Assembly (NCBI RefSeq): GCF_018343615.1
Contig: NZ_JAGYPI010000001.1
Span: forward strand, 744,001 to 808,000
Direction of reading: 5' to 3'
From: Bacillus sp. FJAT-49736
Lineage (GTDB): Bacteria > Bacillota > Bacilli > Bacillales > Bacillaceae_C
DNA: 64,000 nt
How positions within the stretch are numbered: position 1 is the stretch's first letter; each line of letters opens with the position of its first letter. The notes under the pieces are model-generated. The model was not told the DNA's origin, did not search any database, and saw nothing but the letters and a program-made list of their open reading frames with translations. Positions 1-13,098 of this stretch are shown piece by piece. The position numbers and the translations under genes are program-made.

Positions 1-1
1 T

Positions 2-1114
2 ATATTAATAACAAAAGGTAAAGTACCTGCATATTTAGGATCAAGCTTTGCGTTTATTAAACCTTTAAAAACTGCTGGAAGTACAGCAGCAGCTATGATG
101 GGAACATTCATGGCAGGTATTGTATACTGTATAGTTGCTTTGGTTATTAAGAAAGCAGGGTACAAGTGGCTGATGAGGGTACTTCCTCCAGTTGTTGTCG
201 GGCCAGTTATTATTGTTATTGGATTAGGGATAGCAGCCACTGCCTGTGATATGGCAATGTATCAAAATTATGGAGCTTCTCCACAGGAACTAATTTATAG
301 TCCAAAACATATTGGTATTGCACTAGCTACATTAGCAATAACGATAATCAGCTCGTCATTTCTGAAAGGGTTTTTCCGAATTATACCAATATTAATGGGG
401 ATTGTTGGAGGTTATATAATTTCGGTAATTGCAGGGATTGTCAATTTTGATCCTGTAATAAAAGCTCACTGGATCGAAATGCCAGATCTAGTATTTCCTT
501 TCATCTCATATAAACCAATTTTTTCTTGGAGTATTTTTTTCCTAATGGTACCAGTGGCCGTTGTAACCTTATCCGAGCATATTGGTCATCAGCTAGTTTT
601 AAGCAAAGTAGTAGGAAAGGATTTAGTTGCAAAACCTGGTTTAGGTCCATCCATTCTTGGAGACGGTGCATCTATCATCATTGCATCGTTAATCGGTGGA
701 CCTCCAACAACAACATACGGAGAGAATATTGGGGTTCTAGCTATTACGAAGGCTTATAGCGTGTTTGTTATCGGTGGGGCCGCAGTACTTGCAATTTGCT
801 TTAGTTTTATCGGGAAAATTAGTGCATTATTAAGCACCATTCCAACCTGTGTAATGGGTGGAGTATCCATCCTCCTATTTGGGATCATCGCATCCAGCGG
901 CTTAAGAATGCTGGTAGATAATAAAGTTGATTTTAGTTTAAATCGAAACTTGATCATTTCATCGGTTATCTTGGTTATTGGTATCGGTGGAGCATATTTA
1001 AAGCTTACAAAAAACTTAGAGCTTTCAAGTATGGCATTAGCGGCAATTATCGGAGTTATTCTAAATCTTGTTTTACCTGGCAGACCGAAAGAAGAAATAA
1101 ACATGTTTGAATAA
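2..1114 (+). CDS. pyrP: Uracil permease PyrP (5' end outside window)
   Basis: This is a membrane transporter of the nucleobase:cation symporter-2 (UraA) family that imports uracil. The reading frame is open from base 2 to the TAA at 1112-1114 and gives 370 residues; by comparison with family members of about 430 residues, roughly 60 N-terminal residues lie upstream. Visible are many hydrophobic helices and two family signatures: SEHIGH in the middle of the protein and GENIG further on, which carry the glutamates that bind the base in UraA. It is followed by the attenuator and the biosynthetic pyr genes, the usual pyrR-pyrP-pyrB order, so PyrR is expected just upstream of the window. The last two codons and stop lie inside the first copy of a tandem intergenic repeat. 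Confidence 0.95.
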   Translation: MLITKGKVPAYLGSSFAFIKPLKTAGSTAAAMMGTFMAGIVYCIVALVIKKAGYKWLMRVLPPVVVGPVIIVIGLGIAATACDMAMYQNYGASPQELIYSPKHIGIALATLAITIISSSFLKGFFRIIPILMGIVGGYIISVIAGIVNFDPVIKAHWIEMPDLVFPFISYKPIFSWSIFFLMVPVAVVTLSEHIGHQLVLSKVVGKDLVAKPGLGPSILGDGASIIIASLIGGPPTTTYGENIGVLAITKAYSVFVIGGAAVLAICFSFIGKISALLSTIPTCVMGGVSILLFGIIASSGLRMLVDNKVDFSLNRNLIISSVILVIGIGGAYLKLTKNLELSSMALAAIIGVILNLVLPGRPKEEINMFE

Positions 1115-1272
1115 GGCTCTTTTCTTAAACAATGTGCTTTTTGTAACTAAATTCTTATAACAATCATTACATCGATTACGAATCAATTTTCATCTAAGAA
1201 AAGATACCCCGACACGAAGTATATATTAGGATGGAGAAATTTTTACGAAAAGCAACATTAGGCTAAAAAAGC
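1107..1272 (+). repeat. Intergenic repeat family, copy 1 (tandem with copy 2)
   Basis: This is the first of two adjacent near-identical units of 166 and 165 bp. The unit begins with TTGAATAAGGCTC, so it includes the final codons and stop of pyrP. It contains the family landmarks: arm A (TCTTTTCTTA), arm B (TGCTTTTTGTAA), arm A' (TAAGAAAAGA), a CGAAGTATATATTAGGAT box and arm B' (TTACGAAAAGCA). It differs from copy 2 at only about a dozen places by eye. Function is unknown. Confidence 0.85.
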
Positions 1273-1437
1273 TTGAATAAGGCTCTTTTCTTAAACAATG
1301 TGCTTTTTGTAACTAAAACCTTTTAACAATCATTACATCGATTAAGAATCAATTTCCAGCTAAGAAAAGATGCCCCGACACGAAGTATATATTAGGATGG
1401 AGAAATTTTTACGAAAAGCAACAATAGGCGAAAAAAC
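1273..1437 (+). repeat. Intergenic repeat family, copy 2
   Basis: This is the best-formed copy. Arm A (1281-1293) pairs with A' (1361-1374) over 13 bp with one bulged base. Arm B (1301-1312) pairs with B' (1409-1420) over 12 bp with one G-U pair. The order A-B-A'-B' means the two stems cross, so they form a pseudoknot or are alternatives. A third TTGAATAAGGCTC starts at 1438, right after this unit and just before the PyrR-binding stem. Both copies lie in the transcribed pyrP-pyrB spacer. Confidence 0.85.
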
Positions 1438-1448
1438 TTGAATAAGGC

Positions 1449-1571
1449 TCACCTTTTAACATAAGTCCAGAGAGGCTTATAAGGGTGTTTTAATGTGATG
1501 GATTAAGTTCCTCTTAATCTATCACATTAGGATCTATTACACCCTGAATTTTTTATTCAGGGTGTTTTTTA
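1449..1571 (+). promoter_or_regulatory. pyr attenuator: PyrR-binding loop, antiterminator and terminator
   Basis: The sequence AGTCCAGAGAGGCT at 1464-1477 matches the known PyrR-binding loop and sits in a stem whose arms are about 1449-1455 and 1481-1487. Downstream, 1491-1507 pairs with 1513-1529 over 17 bp with one G-U, and this stem can be extended by pairing 1482-1488 with 1539-1545. That extended antiterminator would occupy the left arm of the terminator at 1539-1571. Known mechanism in Bacillus: PyrR with UMP holds the binding loop, blocks the antiterminator and lets the terminator form, so pyrimidines switch off pyrB and the genes after it. Confidence 0.9.
1539..1571 (+). terminator. 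Attenuator terminator before pyrB
   Basis: A perfect 11-bp stem (ACACCCTGAAT with ATTCAGGGTGT, arms 1539-1549 and 1555-1565) is followed by a run of T. It ends just before the pyrB ribosome-binding site and is the conditional terminator of the PyrR switch. Confidence 0.9.
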
Positions 1572-1587
1572 TAGGGAGGATTCTAAG

Positions 1588-2481
1588 TTGAGAAATTTGC
1601 TATCTATGTCAGATCTTTCAGTTGCAGAAATTTTAGATATTTTACGAGAAGCTGAATATTTTTCGAAAGGCGCGGGTTGGAAGCCGATGCAGCAAACGTT
1701 TGCTGTCAATATGTTTTATGAGCCAAGTACGAGAACAAAGAGCAGCTTTGATGTTGCTGAGAAAAAGTTAGGATTAGAGGTTATACCATTTGATGTGAAT
1801 TTCTCTAGTGTTACAAAAGGGGAATCACTGTACGATACATTAAAGCTTTTTGAAGTAATTGGGGCAAATATCGCGGTTATCAGGCATCCGGTTGATCTTT
1901 ACTACAAAGATCTTGTTGGAAAAGTAAATATCCCAATCATTAATGGTGGAGATGGATGTGGACAGCACCCAACTCAATCCCTTCTAGATTTATTTACGAT
2001 TCAGCAAGAATTTGGTGGCTTTAAGGATCTCAAGGTTGCTATCATCGGGGACATACTCCATAGCCGTGTTGCAAGAAGCAATAAGGATGCATTAAGTAAA
2101 CTTGGTGCACACGTAGTATTTTCTGGTCCAGAGGAATGGTTCGATGATTCTTTTTTACATACCGGAGATTACGTACAAATTGATAAGGCAGTAGAAGAAT
2201 CCGATGTTGTGATGCTGTTAAGGATACAAAATGAACGTCATGATGATAAATCTATTTGGAGCACAGAGGAATATCATTCAAAATATGGATTAACCCTCGA
2301 AAGAGAGAACCGCATGAAACAGAGTAGCATTATAATGCATCCGGCACCAGTTAATCGAAATGTAGAAATTGCGGATGAACTGGTCGAAGCTACACGTTCA
2401 AGAATTTTTAAACAAATGGAAAATGGAGTTTATGTAAGAATGGCTGTATTGAAAAAATTACTCGAGGATGGAGGCTGCTAA
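1588..2481 (+). CDS. pyrB: Aspartate carbamoyltransferase catalytic subunit
   Basis: PyrB joins carbamoyl phosphate to aspartate, giving carbamoyl aspartate, the first committed step of UMP synthesis in the cytoplasm. The 297-residue protein carries the carbamoyl-phosphate motif STRTKSSF at 47-54, HPTQ at 127-130 and HPAPVNR at 251-257, all family hallmarks, and has about the usual length of just over 300. The start is TTG at 1588, the first codon of the conserved N-terminus, preceded by AGGGAGGA at good spacing; I see no better ATG. No pyrI-type regulatory subunit is present, as expected in Bacillus, where control is through the attenuator just upstream. pyrC begins one base after its stop. 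Confidence 0.97.
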   Translation: MRNLLSMSDLSVAEILDILREAEYFSKGAGWKPMQQTFAVNMFYEPSTRTKSSFDVAEKKLGLEVIPFDVNFSSVTKGESLYDTLKLFEVIGANIAVIRHPVDLYYKDLVGKVNIPIINGGDGCGQHPTQSLLDLFTIQQEFGGFKDLKVAIIGDILHSRVARSNKDALSKLGAHVVFSGPEEWFDDSFLHTGDYVQIDKAVEESDVVMLLRIQNERHDDKSIWSTEEYHSKYGLTLERENRMKQSSIIMHPAPVNRNVEIADELVEATRSRIFKQMENGVYVRMAVLKKLLEDGGC

Positions 2482-2482
2482 C

Positions 2483-3769
2483 ATGGATTATTTAATAAAA
2501 AATGGAACTATTCTAACGGAATATGGTGAATTGCAAAAAACGGATATCCGGTTAAAAGACGGGTTCATCAATGAGATTGGTATTTCCCTAAAAAACAATG
2601 GGGAAAAAGAAATTGAAGCAGATAATTATTTGGTGGCTCCAGGATTCCTCGATTTACATATTCATTTACGAGAGCCAGGCGGAGAGCATAAAGAAACCAT
2701 TGATACCGGTACATTAGCGGCAGCAAAAGGAGGCTATACAACGGTTGCCCCGATGCCTAATACAAAACCGGTGCCAGACACCCCAGAGCAAATGGAATGG
2801 CTTCAAAAGCGTATTCAAGAAACAGCACATGTCCGTGTTCTTCCGTACGCATCGATTACTTTGAATCAAGCGGGGGAAGAGTTAACGAATTTTGCTGGTT
2901 TAAAAGAAGCTGGTGCCTTTGCCTTTACAGATGATGGGGTAGGAGTTCAAACTGCTTCTGTTATGTTTGAAGCGATGAAGCGCGCAGCAAAACTAGATAT
3001 GGCCATTGTTGCTCATTGTGAGGATAATTCCTTGATTTATGGAGGTGCCTACCATGAAGGTGAATTCACTAAAAAGCAAGGGATTCCGGGTATACCTTCC
3101 ATTTGTGAATCTGTGCAAATAGCAAGGGATGTTCTGATTGCTGAAGCAACAGGCTGTCACTATCATGTCTGCCATATAAGTACAAAGGAATCAGTAAGGG
3201 TTGTGAGGGATGCGAAAAAGGCAGGAATACATGTAACGGCAGAGGTTACACCACATCATTTGCTGCTTTGTGACGAAGATATACCAAACATAGATACAAA
3301 TTATAAAATGAACCCGCCTCTCAGAGGAAAAGCAGATCAGGAAGCATTAATAGAAGGCTTGCTAGATGGAACCATCGATTTTATTGCAACGGATCATGCA
3401 CCACATGCTGCCGCTGAAAAAGCAAGGGGTTACGAATCAGCTCCATTTGGAATTGTAGGATTAGAAACGGCATTTCCGCTTCTCTATACCCATTTTGTAG
3501 AGAAAGGCATCTTTTCATTAAAGCAGTTGGTTGATTGGATGACAATTAAACCAGCGGAAAGCTTTCATCTTCCTTATGGAACTCTAAAGGAAGGCAGCAG
3601 TGCAGACATTGTACTACTAGATTTAATGAAGGAAAAAATCATTGATCCACAGGAATTTTTATCAAAAGGTAGAAACACACCATTTTCGAACTGGAACTGT
3701 AAGGGCTGGCCAGCAGTAACACTAGTAAATGGCGAAATAAAATGGTCTGTCGGAGGTACATTTGCATGA
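2483..3769 (+). CDS. pyrC: Dihydroorotase
   Basis: PyrC is the zinc amidohydrolase that reversibly closes carbamoyl aspartate to dihydroorotate. In the 428-residue protein I see HIHLR at 59-63 (metal ligands H59 and H61), an Asp in FTDDG near 151, HCED at 178-181, CHIS with H231, and ATDHAPH with D304. This is the class I type found in Bacillus. An ATG at 2483 is chosen because GGAGG lies at the right distance inside the end of pyrB; an upstream in-frame codon at 2468 would add five residues without homology. The stop overlaps the carA start (ATGA), which suggests translational coupling. Confidence 0.97.
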   Translation: MDYLIKNGTILTEYGELQKTDIRLKDGFINEIGISLKNNGEKEIEADNYLVAPGFLDLHIHLREPGGEHKETIDTGTLAAAKGGYTTVAPMPNTKPVPDTPEQMEWLQKRIQETAHVRVLPYASITLNQAGEELTNFAGLKEAGAFAFTDDGVGVQTASVMFEAMKRAAKLDMAIVAHCEDNSLIYGGAYHEGEFTKKQGIPGIPSICESVQIARDVLIAEATGCHYHVCHISTKESVRVVRDAKKAGIHVTAEVTPHHLLLCDEDIPNIDTNYKMNPPLRGKADQEALIEGLLDGTIDFIATDHAPHAAAEKARGYESAPFGIVGLETAFPLLYTHFVEKGIFSLKQLVDWMTIKPAESFHLPYGTLKEGSSADIVLLDLMKEKIIDPQEFLSKGRNTPFSNWNCKGWPAVTLVNGEIKWSVGGTFA

Positions 3770-4857
3770 AGAGACAATTAATCTTAGAAGATGGAACCGT
3801 ATTTGTAGGAAATTCGTTTGGAAGTGAGATTGAAACTATTGGAGAAGTGGTTTTTACAACAGGAATGACAGGTTATCAGGAAACCATTACAGATCCTTCG
3901 TTTTGCGGCCAAATTGTAACACTAACTTATCCTTTAATCGGCAATTACGGTATTAATAGAGAGGACTTTGAATCTATTAAACCAGCTATTAAAGGTCTAA
4001 TTGTGAAGGAAGCAGCTACGTATCCATCCAACTGGCGAAGTGATCTAAGTATTCATGAATTTCTTCAAGCAAAGGGCATTCCAGGAATTGAGGGAATTGA
4101 TACTCGAAAGCTTACTCGAATCATTCGTAAATATGGAACGTTAAAGGGTGCTATCTGCTCGATAGACGAGAGTCCGGAGGAAATTATTGAACGCTTGAAA
4201 GAGCTGGAATTACCTAACGATCAAGTAAAACAAGTATCCACCAAAAATCCATATCCAAGTCCGGGAAGGGGACATAAGGTAGTACTAGTAGACTTTGGCT
4301 CTAAGCATGGTATTTTAAGAGAATTAAATAATCGTGATTGTGATGTAACGGTTGTTCCTTATCATACGACTGCTGAGGAAATTATTTCATTGCATCCAGA
4401 TGGAGTGATGCTTTCTAACGGACCTGGGGATCCAAAGGATGTACCGGAAGCTATTAAGATGGTTCAAAACATATTAGGCAAGGTACCGTTATTCGGTATT
4501 TGTTTAGGGCATCAGCTATTTGCACTGGCATGTGGTGCAGACACCTATAAAATGAAATTCGGTCATCGCGGCGCAAACCACCCTGTGAAGGATTTAAGAA
4601 CCGGAAAAGTAGTTTTTACTTCCCAAAACCATGGCTATGCAGTGGATGAAGCTTCTATCCAGCAAACAGAGTTAGAAATTACCCAAATTAATTTGAATGA
4701 TGGAACGATAGAAGGTCTAAAACATAAAAAACATAGTGCATTTACAGTCCAATATCATCCTGAAGCCTCACCAGGTCCGGAAGACTCCAATGAGCTTTTT
4801 GATGAATTCTTAAAAACAATGGAACTGTGCAAAGGAAAGGAGAAACAACATGCCTAA
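3766..4857 (+). CDS. carA: Carbamoyl-phosphate synthase small (glutaminase) subunit, pyrimidine-specific
   Basis: CarA (PyrAA) releases ammonia from glutamine and channels it to CarB for carbamoyl phosphate synthesis. The 363-residue protein has an N-terminal small-subunit domain (about 1-150) and a class I glutamine amidotransferase domain, with nucleophile C246 in GICLGHQ and the partners H331 and E333 in QYHPEA. The ATG at 3766 overlaps the pyrC stop and has GGAGG upstream; an in-frame start at 3742 would lie deep in pyrC and is rejected. Being inside the pyr operon, this is the pyrimidine-controlled enzyme; an arginine-specific copy may exist elsewhere. Confidence 0.97.
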   Translation: MKRQLILEDGTVFVGNSFGSEIETIGEVVFTTGMTGYQETITDPSFCGQIVTLTYPLIGNYGINREDFESIKPAIKGLIVKEAATYPSNWRSDLSIHEFLQAKGIPGIEGIDTRKLTRIIRKYGTLKGAICSIDESPEEIIERLKELELPNDQVKQVSTKNPYPSPGRGHKVVLVDFGSKHGILRELNNRDCDVTVVPYHTTAEEIISLHPDGVMLSNGPGDPKDVPEAIKMVQNILGKVPLFGICLGHQLFALACGADTYKMKFGHRGANHPVKDLRTGKVVFTSQNHGYAVDEASIQQTELEITQINLNDGTIEGLKHKKHSAFTVQYHPEASPGPEDSNELFDEFLKTMELCKGKEKQHA

Positions 4858-7800
4858 GCGTAAAGATATTAACAGTATTCTAGTAATCGGATCAGGTCCA
4901 ATCATCATCGGTCAAGCAGCAGAGTTTGATTATGCAGGAACCCAAGCCTGTCTTGCATTGAAAGAAGAAGGATACCGTGTAATCCTCATTAACTCCAATC
5001 CAGCAACCATTATGACAGACACTGAAATTGCAGATGTAGTCTATATTGAACCAATTACATTGGAATTTGTCAGCAGAATTATTCGCAAAGAACGACCAGA
5101 TGCTATTTTACCAACACTAGGCGGGCAAACAGGGTTAAATATGGCAATCGAGCTACATAAAGCAGGAATATTGGAAGAATGCAAAGTTGAAATTCTAGGT
5201 ACAAGGCTGTCTGCAATCGAGAAGGCAGAAGACAGAGAGCTTTTCCGCAAACTTATGAACAATCTGAACGAACCGGTTCCAGAAAGTGAGATTGTTCATA
5301 GTTTAGAGGAAGCAAAGGCATTCGTAGAAAAAATCGGCTACCCAATCATTGTCAGACCAGCTTATACATTAGGTGGAACTGGCGGAGGAATATGTGAAAA
5401 TGAGCAAGACTTAGAAGAAATTGTTACAAGCGGTTTGAAAAACAGTCCCGTTCATCAATGTTTAATTGAAAAAAGCATTGCCGGATATAAAGAAATTGAA
5501 TATGAAGTAATGCGTGACGCTAATGATAATGCAATTGTAGTATGCAACATGGAAAATATTGATCCAGTAGGGGTGCACACAGGTGATTCCATCGTCGTTG
5601 CACCTAGTCAAACATTAAGTGACCGGGAATACCACATGCTCCGAAATGTGTCATTGAAAATTATTAGAGCACTGGGAATTGAAGGTGGTTGTAACGTTCA
5701 GCTTGCTCTCGACCCGAATAGCTTCCAATACTATATCATTGAAGTGAACCCGCGTGTGAGTAGATCATCTGCACTTGCTTCGAAAGCAACTGGTTATCCA
5801 ATTGCCAAGCTAGCGGCAAAAATCGCAGTTGGACTTACACTTGATGAAATTATGAATCCTGTAACTGGAAAAACATATGCGTGCTTTGAACCGGCGCTTG
5901 ACTATGTTGTTACCAAAATTCCGCGTTTTCCATTCGATAAATTTGAATCGGCAAATCGCCATCTAGGTACACAGATGAAAGCAACAGGAGAAGTGATGGC
6001 AATAGGTAGAAATTTTGAAGAATCAATATTAAAAGCGATACGGTCCCTTGAAAGTGGTGTGCATCATTTGGAACTGTCGGATGCTGAAAATTTTGATTTA
6101 GAATTGATAGAAAAGCGGATTCGCAAAGCAGGTGACGAAAGAATCTTCTATATTGCTGAAGCAATTCGAAGAGGGGTAACAATTCAACAAATACATGATT
6201 GGTGCAAAATTGATTTATTCTTTTTAAATAAAATGGAAAAGTTGATTCGATTAGAAGTTGAATTAGAAAAAGCACCTTTCCATGTAGAGAGGGTAAAAGA
6301 AGCAAAAAGGCAAGGATTCTCTGACTATATTCTTGCAAAATTATGGAATACAACCGAAAAAGAAGTGTATGAGTGGAGAAAACAGAATAAGCTTGTCCCT
6401 ATCTATAAAATGGTGGATACATGTGCAGCGGAATTTGAATCCGAAACCCCATATTATTATGGAACGTATGAGGAAGAAAATGAGTCCATTGTGACAGAGC
6501 GTAAGAGCGTTATCGTTCTTGGATCTGGACCAATTCGAATTGGGCAGGGTGTTGAATTTGACTACGCTACAGTACATTCGGTATGGGCCATTCAGGAAGC
6601 TGGTTATGAGGCAATTATCATCAATAATAATCCAGAGACTGTTTCTACAGACTTTAGTATTTCCGATAAGTTATATTTCGAGCCACTTACGATAGAGGAT
6701 GTTATGCATATCGTGGATTTAGAAAAGCCGGAAGGGGTCATTGTCCAATTTGGCGGTCAAACAGCAATTAATCTGGCACAAGCATTAGTGGAACGAGGAG
6801 TTAAAATTCTCGGAACCTCATTAGAAAGTTTGGATCAAGCGGAAAATCGCGATAAATTTGAACAGGCATTAATGGAGATGAATATTCCACAGCCACTTGG
6901 AAAAACGGCATTTTCTGTTGTAGAGGCAGTGAAAATTGCAGGCGATATAGGCTATCCGGTCTTAGTACGTCCATCCTACGTACTTGGTGGTCGTGCCATG
7001 GAAATTGTCTATCATGAAGATGAATTAATTCACTACATGACTAATGCTGTTAAAGTAAATCCTGAACATCCGGTTCTTGTCGACCGCTATTTAATCGGAA
7101 AGGAAATTGAGGTAGATGCCATTTCTGATGGACAAAATATCTTGATCCCGGGCATCATGGAACATATTGAACGTGCGGGTGTCCATTCGGGTGATTCTAT
7201 CGCTGTATATCCTTCACAAAGCATTTCTGAAAAAATGAAGAAGAAGATTGTTGAATATACAACGAAGTTGGCAAGAGGATTAAAAATAATCGGCCTTCTC
7301 AATATTCAATACGTTATCTCTAATGATGAACTATATGTCATCGAGGTAAATCCGCGCTCAAGCCGGACTGTTCCATTTTTAAGTAAAATTACAAATGTTC
7401 CAATGGCTAATCTTGCAACGAAAGTAATCTTAGGGATACCATTATCTGATTTGCAATACGGAACAGGCATAGTACCGGAAAAAGCAGGAGTATTTGTAAA
7501 AGTACCGGTATTCTCGTTTGCAAAGCTTAGAGGTGTAGATATAACCTTAGGACCTGAAATGAAATCTACAGGAGAAGTAATGGGTAAAGACTCAACCTTA
7601 GAAAAAGCCTTATACAAAGGTCTTGTTGCATCTGGCATGAAAATACAAAACTATGGTACGGTGCTCTTTACGGTCGCGGATAAGGATAAAATGGAAAGCC
7701 TTGAATTAGCAAGACGTTTTACCAATATCGGTTACATGATTCTTGCTACAAGCGGTACAGCCGCATTCATGAATGAGTATGGAATCAAAGTAGATATTGT

Positions 7801-8058
7801 CGATAAAATTGGCTCCGAAGGAGAGACTCTTCTGGATGTAATCAAAACAGGTAAGGTTCAACTTGTTATTAATACATTAACGAAAGGAAAGCAGCCAGAA
7901 CGGGATGGTTTTAGAATTCGCAGGGAAGCAGTTGAAAATGGTATTCCTTGTTTAACTTCCCTTGATACAGCAAAAGCAATTTTAGGAGTACTGGAGTCCA
8001 TGACATTTTCTACAGAGCAAATGTCTTCCGGCAATCAAGTGAAAGAGAGTGTATTTTC

Positions 8059-8062
<4 letters not shown>
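4850..8062 (+). CDS. carB: Carbamoyl-phosphate synthase large subunit, pyrimidine-specific
   Basis: CarB (PyrAB) makes carbamoyl phosphate from bicarbonate, ammonia and two ATP. The 1070 residues show the internal duplication of the family: a first ATP-grasp half (about 1-400, starting with the [19 protein letters not shown] region), a linker domain, a second half (about 550-935, with [19 protein letters not shown]), and a C-terminal allosteric domain (about 936-1070). The length is normal for the family. It overlaps carA by 8 bases and its stop overlaps the pyrK start. The large subunit of the pyrimidine enzyme in Bacillus is known to be inhibited by UMP and activated by PRPP through the C-terminal domain; that this holds here is inference. 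Confidence 0.97.
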
Positions 8063-10460
<2,398 letters not shown>

Positions 10461-10461
<1 letters not shown>

Positions 10462-11084
10462 TGAAAAAATATTTAGTGGAGCAATTACTCGATATAGAAG
10501 CTGTTTTTCTAAGCCCTAATGCACCTTTTACATGGTCTTCTGGAATTTTATCGCCAATTTATTGCGATAATCGCTTAACATTGACATATCCCTTATTAAG
10601 AAAAGAAATTGCAACTGGATTGGCAGAAAAAATTAATACATATTTCTCCGATGTCGATGTTATTGCTGGAACTGCAACAGCTGGAATTCCTCATGCTGCA
10701 TGGGTAAGTGATCTAATGAATCTTCCGATGTGTTACGTCCGCTCTAAAGCAAAGGGTCACGGTAAAGGCAACCAAATAGAGGGTAAGGTGGAAAATGGAC
10801 AGCGCGTAGTGGTCATAGAGGATTTAATTTCCACTGGAGGTAGTGTGATAACTGCTGTTGAAGCTTTACGTGATGCCGGATGCGAAGTTCTTGGAGTGGT
10901 TTCTATCTTTACTTATGAACTTGAAAAAGGCAAGCAGCAATTAGAAGAGAATAATATAGAATACTATTCTTTAACAAACTATTCTACTCTATTAGAAGTG
11001 GCATTAGAAAAAAATATTATAAACGAAAATGACTTGGATACATTAAAGGCTTGGAGGCAAGACCCAAGCTCCTGGAGAAAATAA
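10461..11084 (+). CDS. pyrE: Orotate phosphoribosyltransferase
   Basis: PyrE joins orotate to PRPP to give OMP. The 207-residue protein carries the PRPP-binding signature [13 protein letters not shown] at 116-128. The ATG at 10461 is chosen: GGGAGG lies about 10 bases upstream, and it begins the conserved N-terminus. An in-frame TTG at 10443 would add six residues that only read through the ribosome-binding site. It is the last gene of the operon, followed by a member of the intergenic repeat family rather than an obvious strong terminator. Confidence 0.97.
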
Positions 11085-11094
11085 TTTTATTTAA

Positions 11095-11220
11095 GGATGT
11101 TTTCTTAAAATTTGTTGTTTTGTATAGAAAACTATAGGAAATAATCCTATAAAGGTCGAAAATGAACACAATTTAAAGAAAAGATGCCTCTAAACATAAG
11201 TTAAGATTAATATCTAAATA
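11095..11220 (+). repeat. Intergenic repeat family, copy 3 (degenerate)
   Basis: This lies between pyrE and the convergent rqcH. Arm A (GGATGTTTTCTTA), arm B (TTGTTGTTTTGTA) and arm A' (AAAGAAAAGATGCC, about 11175-11188) are recognisable, and the conserved box is reduced to AAGTTAAGATTA. Arm B' is missing, so the copy looks truncated at its 3' end. Confidence 0.6.
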
Positions 11221-11258
11221 CTAAATCGCTATATATGGGGAAGGATCCTTAAGAAATA

Positions 11259-11306
11259 AGAAGCGTAGAAGGCTAGTCAATTACGACTTTTGCCTTCCGA
11301 GCTTCT
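11259..11306. terminator. Hairpin over the rqcH stop codon, possible bidirectional terminator
   Basis: Arms 11259-11273 and 11292-11306 pair as two 6-bp blocks (AGAAGC with GCTTCT, GAAGGC with GCCTTC) separated by a symmetrical three-base internal loop. A T-rich tail follows on the plus strand (TTTTC) and on the minus strand (CTTATTTCTT). It could end both pyrE transcripts and rqcH. The right arm lies within the rqcH coding sequence. Confidence 0.5.
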
Positions 11307-13007
11307 TTTCATTTCCAGTACTTTTTCGCTATCTGGCGTGACAAAAACAGTTTGCTGATACTCATAGGTAACAAATCCTGGTTTTGCTCCTGCAGGTTTT
11401 TTGACATAACGAATTTTGGTGAAATCGACCGGAACAGAGCTTGAATCCTTTGCTTTACTATAGTATGCCGCTAAAATTGCTGCCTCTATTATAGTACCGT
11501 CAGACGGCTCTTTACTGCGAATGACAACATGTGAGCCTGGGATATCCTTCGTGTGCAGCCAAATTTCATCTCTTCCTGCCACTTTATTAGTTAAATAATC
11601 GTTTTGCTTATTATTTTTTCCCACAAGTATTTCAGTACCATCTGCTGAAAAGTATTTTTCAAGTGAGATTTTTCCAGGCTTATTCTTTTGGCCTCTTTTT
11701 TGTTTCAGCTTTAAGTAGCCCTCCTCCGCAAGCTCTTGCCGAATTTCTTCAATGTCTCTTGGGGCAGCGGATTCAATCTGTTGCAATAGACTTTCGAAAT
11801 AGAAAATTTCATGTTCGGCTTTTTCGATTTGCTCCTGAACAACTGCAACCGCGTTTTTCGCTTTTTGATATTTAGAGAAATAGCTTTGGGCATTTTCAGA
11901 TGGAGTCTTCCTTGGATCTAAAGGAATGATTGCCTTTTTTTCGTTTTCATCATAATAGTTTACGACCTCTGCTTCCACCATGCCTTTTGTCAAGAGATAA
12001 AGATTTGCAGTTAATAGCTCTCCAAATAATTGAAAACGGTCTGCATTTTTTGCATCCTCTAGGGTCGTTGTTAACTTTTTGATTTTTAATTCATTTTTGG
12101 AAATTTCATTTTTAATAAAACGTTCCAAATCATGTGCCTGTTGTTTAACCCTGTCTCGCTCCGCCTTGCCAAAATAATAATGATCCAGCATAACACTTAA
12201 AGAAGGAAAGGTCTTTAATTCCCCCTCTAAATATTTAATAGGAAAAAGATAGAAGCTTTCTTTTGCTTTGCTTGTTATTATAGCAGGTTCATATTGATGG
12301 TTTTTGATTTGCAAAATAATATCCAAAAATGCTGGCGGAAGCGTTACCCTATTGGCAATACCAGTTCTATATATGATTTCTGAGCTGAGTAAAGGGGATA
12401 TTCCTGCAAAATGCTGTACAAGCTGTTTATCGAGTTTGCCACTGTTATAATCAATGACCCTTAGTAAATCCTCTTCTGTTGCATTTAATGGATTTAGTTT
12501 GTTTTGTTCGGGAGGAAGTCTATATTCTGCTCCTGGAACCACAATCCGATAGCTGTTAACACTTGCGGACACATGCTTAATACTGTCTAATATCATATTA
12601 CGCTCTTGATCAACGAGTATAATATTGCTATGTCTTCCCATAATTTCTACATACAATTTTTTATAAGAAATATCACCAATTTCATTTCTTCCCTTAATTT
12701 CAAAAACCATTATACGATCTAATCCGATTTGTTCAATTTTTTCAATGGTATAGCCTTCAAGATGCTTTCTTAGTAACATGCAAAACATCGGCGGTTCTGC
12801 TGGATTATCGTATTGTTCTTCCGTCAGTTGTACCCTTGCATGGCTAGGGTGAGACGATAGCAATAATTTATAGTTGCTACCTCCTGAACGAATGACCATA
12901 ATTAGTTCATTTTTATATGGCTGATGAATCTTGTTAATTCTGCCGCCTTGAAGAATTTGTACAAGCTCTTCCGTCATCGCCCGCGTGAATAGACCGTCAT
13001 AAGACAT
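11277..13007 (-). CDS. rqcH: Ribosome quality control protein RqcH (NFACT family, FbpA/YloA)
   Basis: RqcH binds obstructed 50S subunits and recruits alanyl-tRNA to add C-terminal Ala tails that mark stalled chains for degradation. The 576-residue protein has an NFACT-N domain, a middle coiled-coil rich in Lys and Glu, and the C-terminal NFACT-R domain ([19 protein letters not shown]). D97 and R98 in the IGLDR segment match the Asp-Arg pair known to be needed for tailing in B. subtilis. I start at MSYDG (13007), the conserved N-terminus, about 9 bases from GAGG; an ATG at 13016 would add three residues. The older name 'fibronectin-binding protein' is probably misleading. It stands alone on the minus strand between pyrE and the Ca2+ pump. 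Confidence 0.93.
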   Translation of the reverse strand: MSYDGLFTRAMTEELVQILQGGRINKIHQPYKNELIMVIRSGGSNYKLLLSSHPSHARVQLTEEQYDNPAEPPMFCMLLRKHLEGYTIEKIEQIGLDRIMVFEIKGRNEIGDISYKKLYVEIMGRHSNIILVDQERNMILDSIKHVSASVNSYRIVVPGAEYRLPPEQNKLNPLNATEEDLLRVIDYNSGKLDKQLVQHFAGISPLLSSEIIYRTGIANRVTLPPAFLDIILQIKNHQYEPAIITSKAKESFYLFPIKYLEGELKTFPSLSVMLDHYYFGKAERDRVKQQAHDLERFIKNEISKNELKIKKLTTTLEDAKNADRFQLFGELLTANLYLLTKGMVEAEVVNYYDENEKKAIIPLDPRKTPSENAQSYFSKYQKAKNAVAVVQEQIEKAEHEIFYFESLLQQIESAAPRDIEEIRQELAEEGYLKLKQKRGQKNKPGKISLEKYFSADGTEILVGKNNKQNDYLTNKVAGRDEIWLHTKDIPGSHVVIRSKEPSDGTIIEAAILAAYYSKAKDSSSVPVDFTKIRYVKKPAGAKPGFVTYEYQQTVFVTPDSEKVLEMKRSSEGKSRN

Positions 13008-13098
13008 AATATACATTCCTCTATCTATAATTTTATTAGCTTATTATATCATTTTTTTGGACGAGTCTGAATATGCTTGCAAGGAGAGGTTGTTCAAA

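Noticed and set aside
11663-11875. Plus-strand open frames inside rqcH
   Set aside because: They are antisense shadows of a clear coding sequence, with no ribosome-binding site and no recognisable protein.
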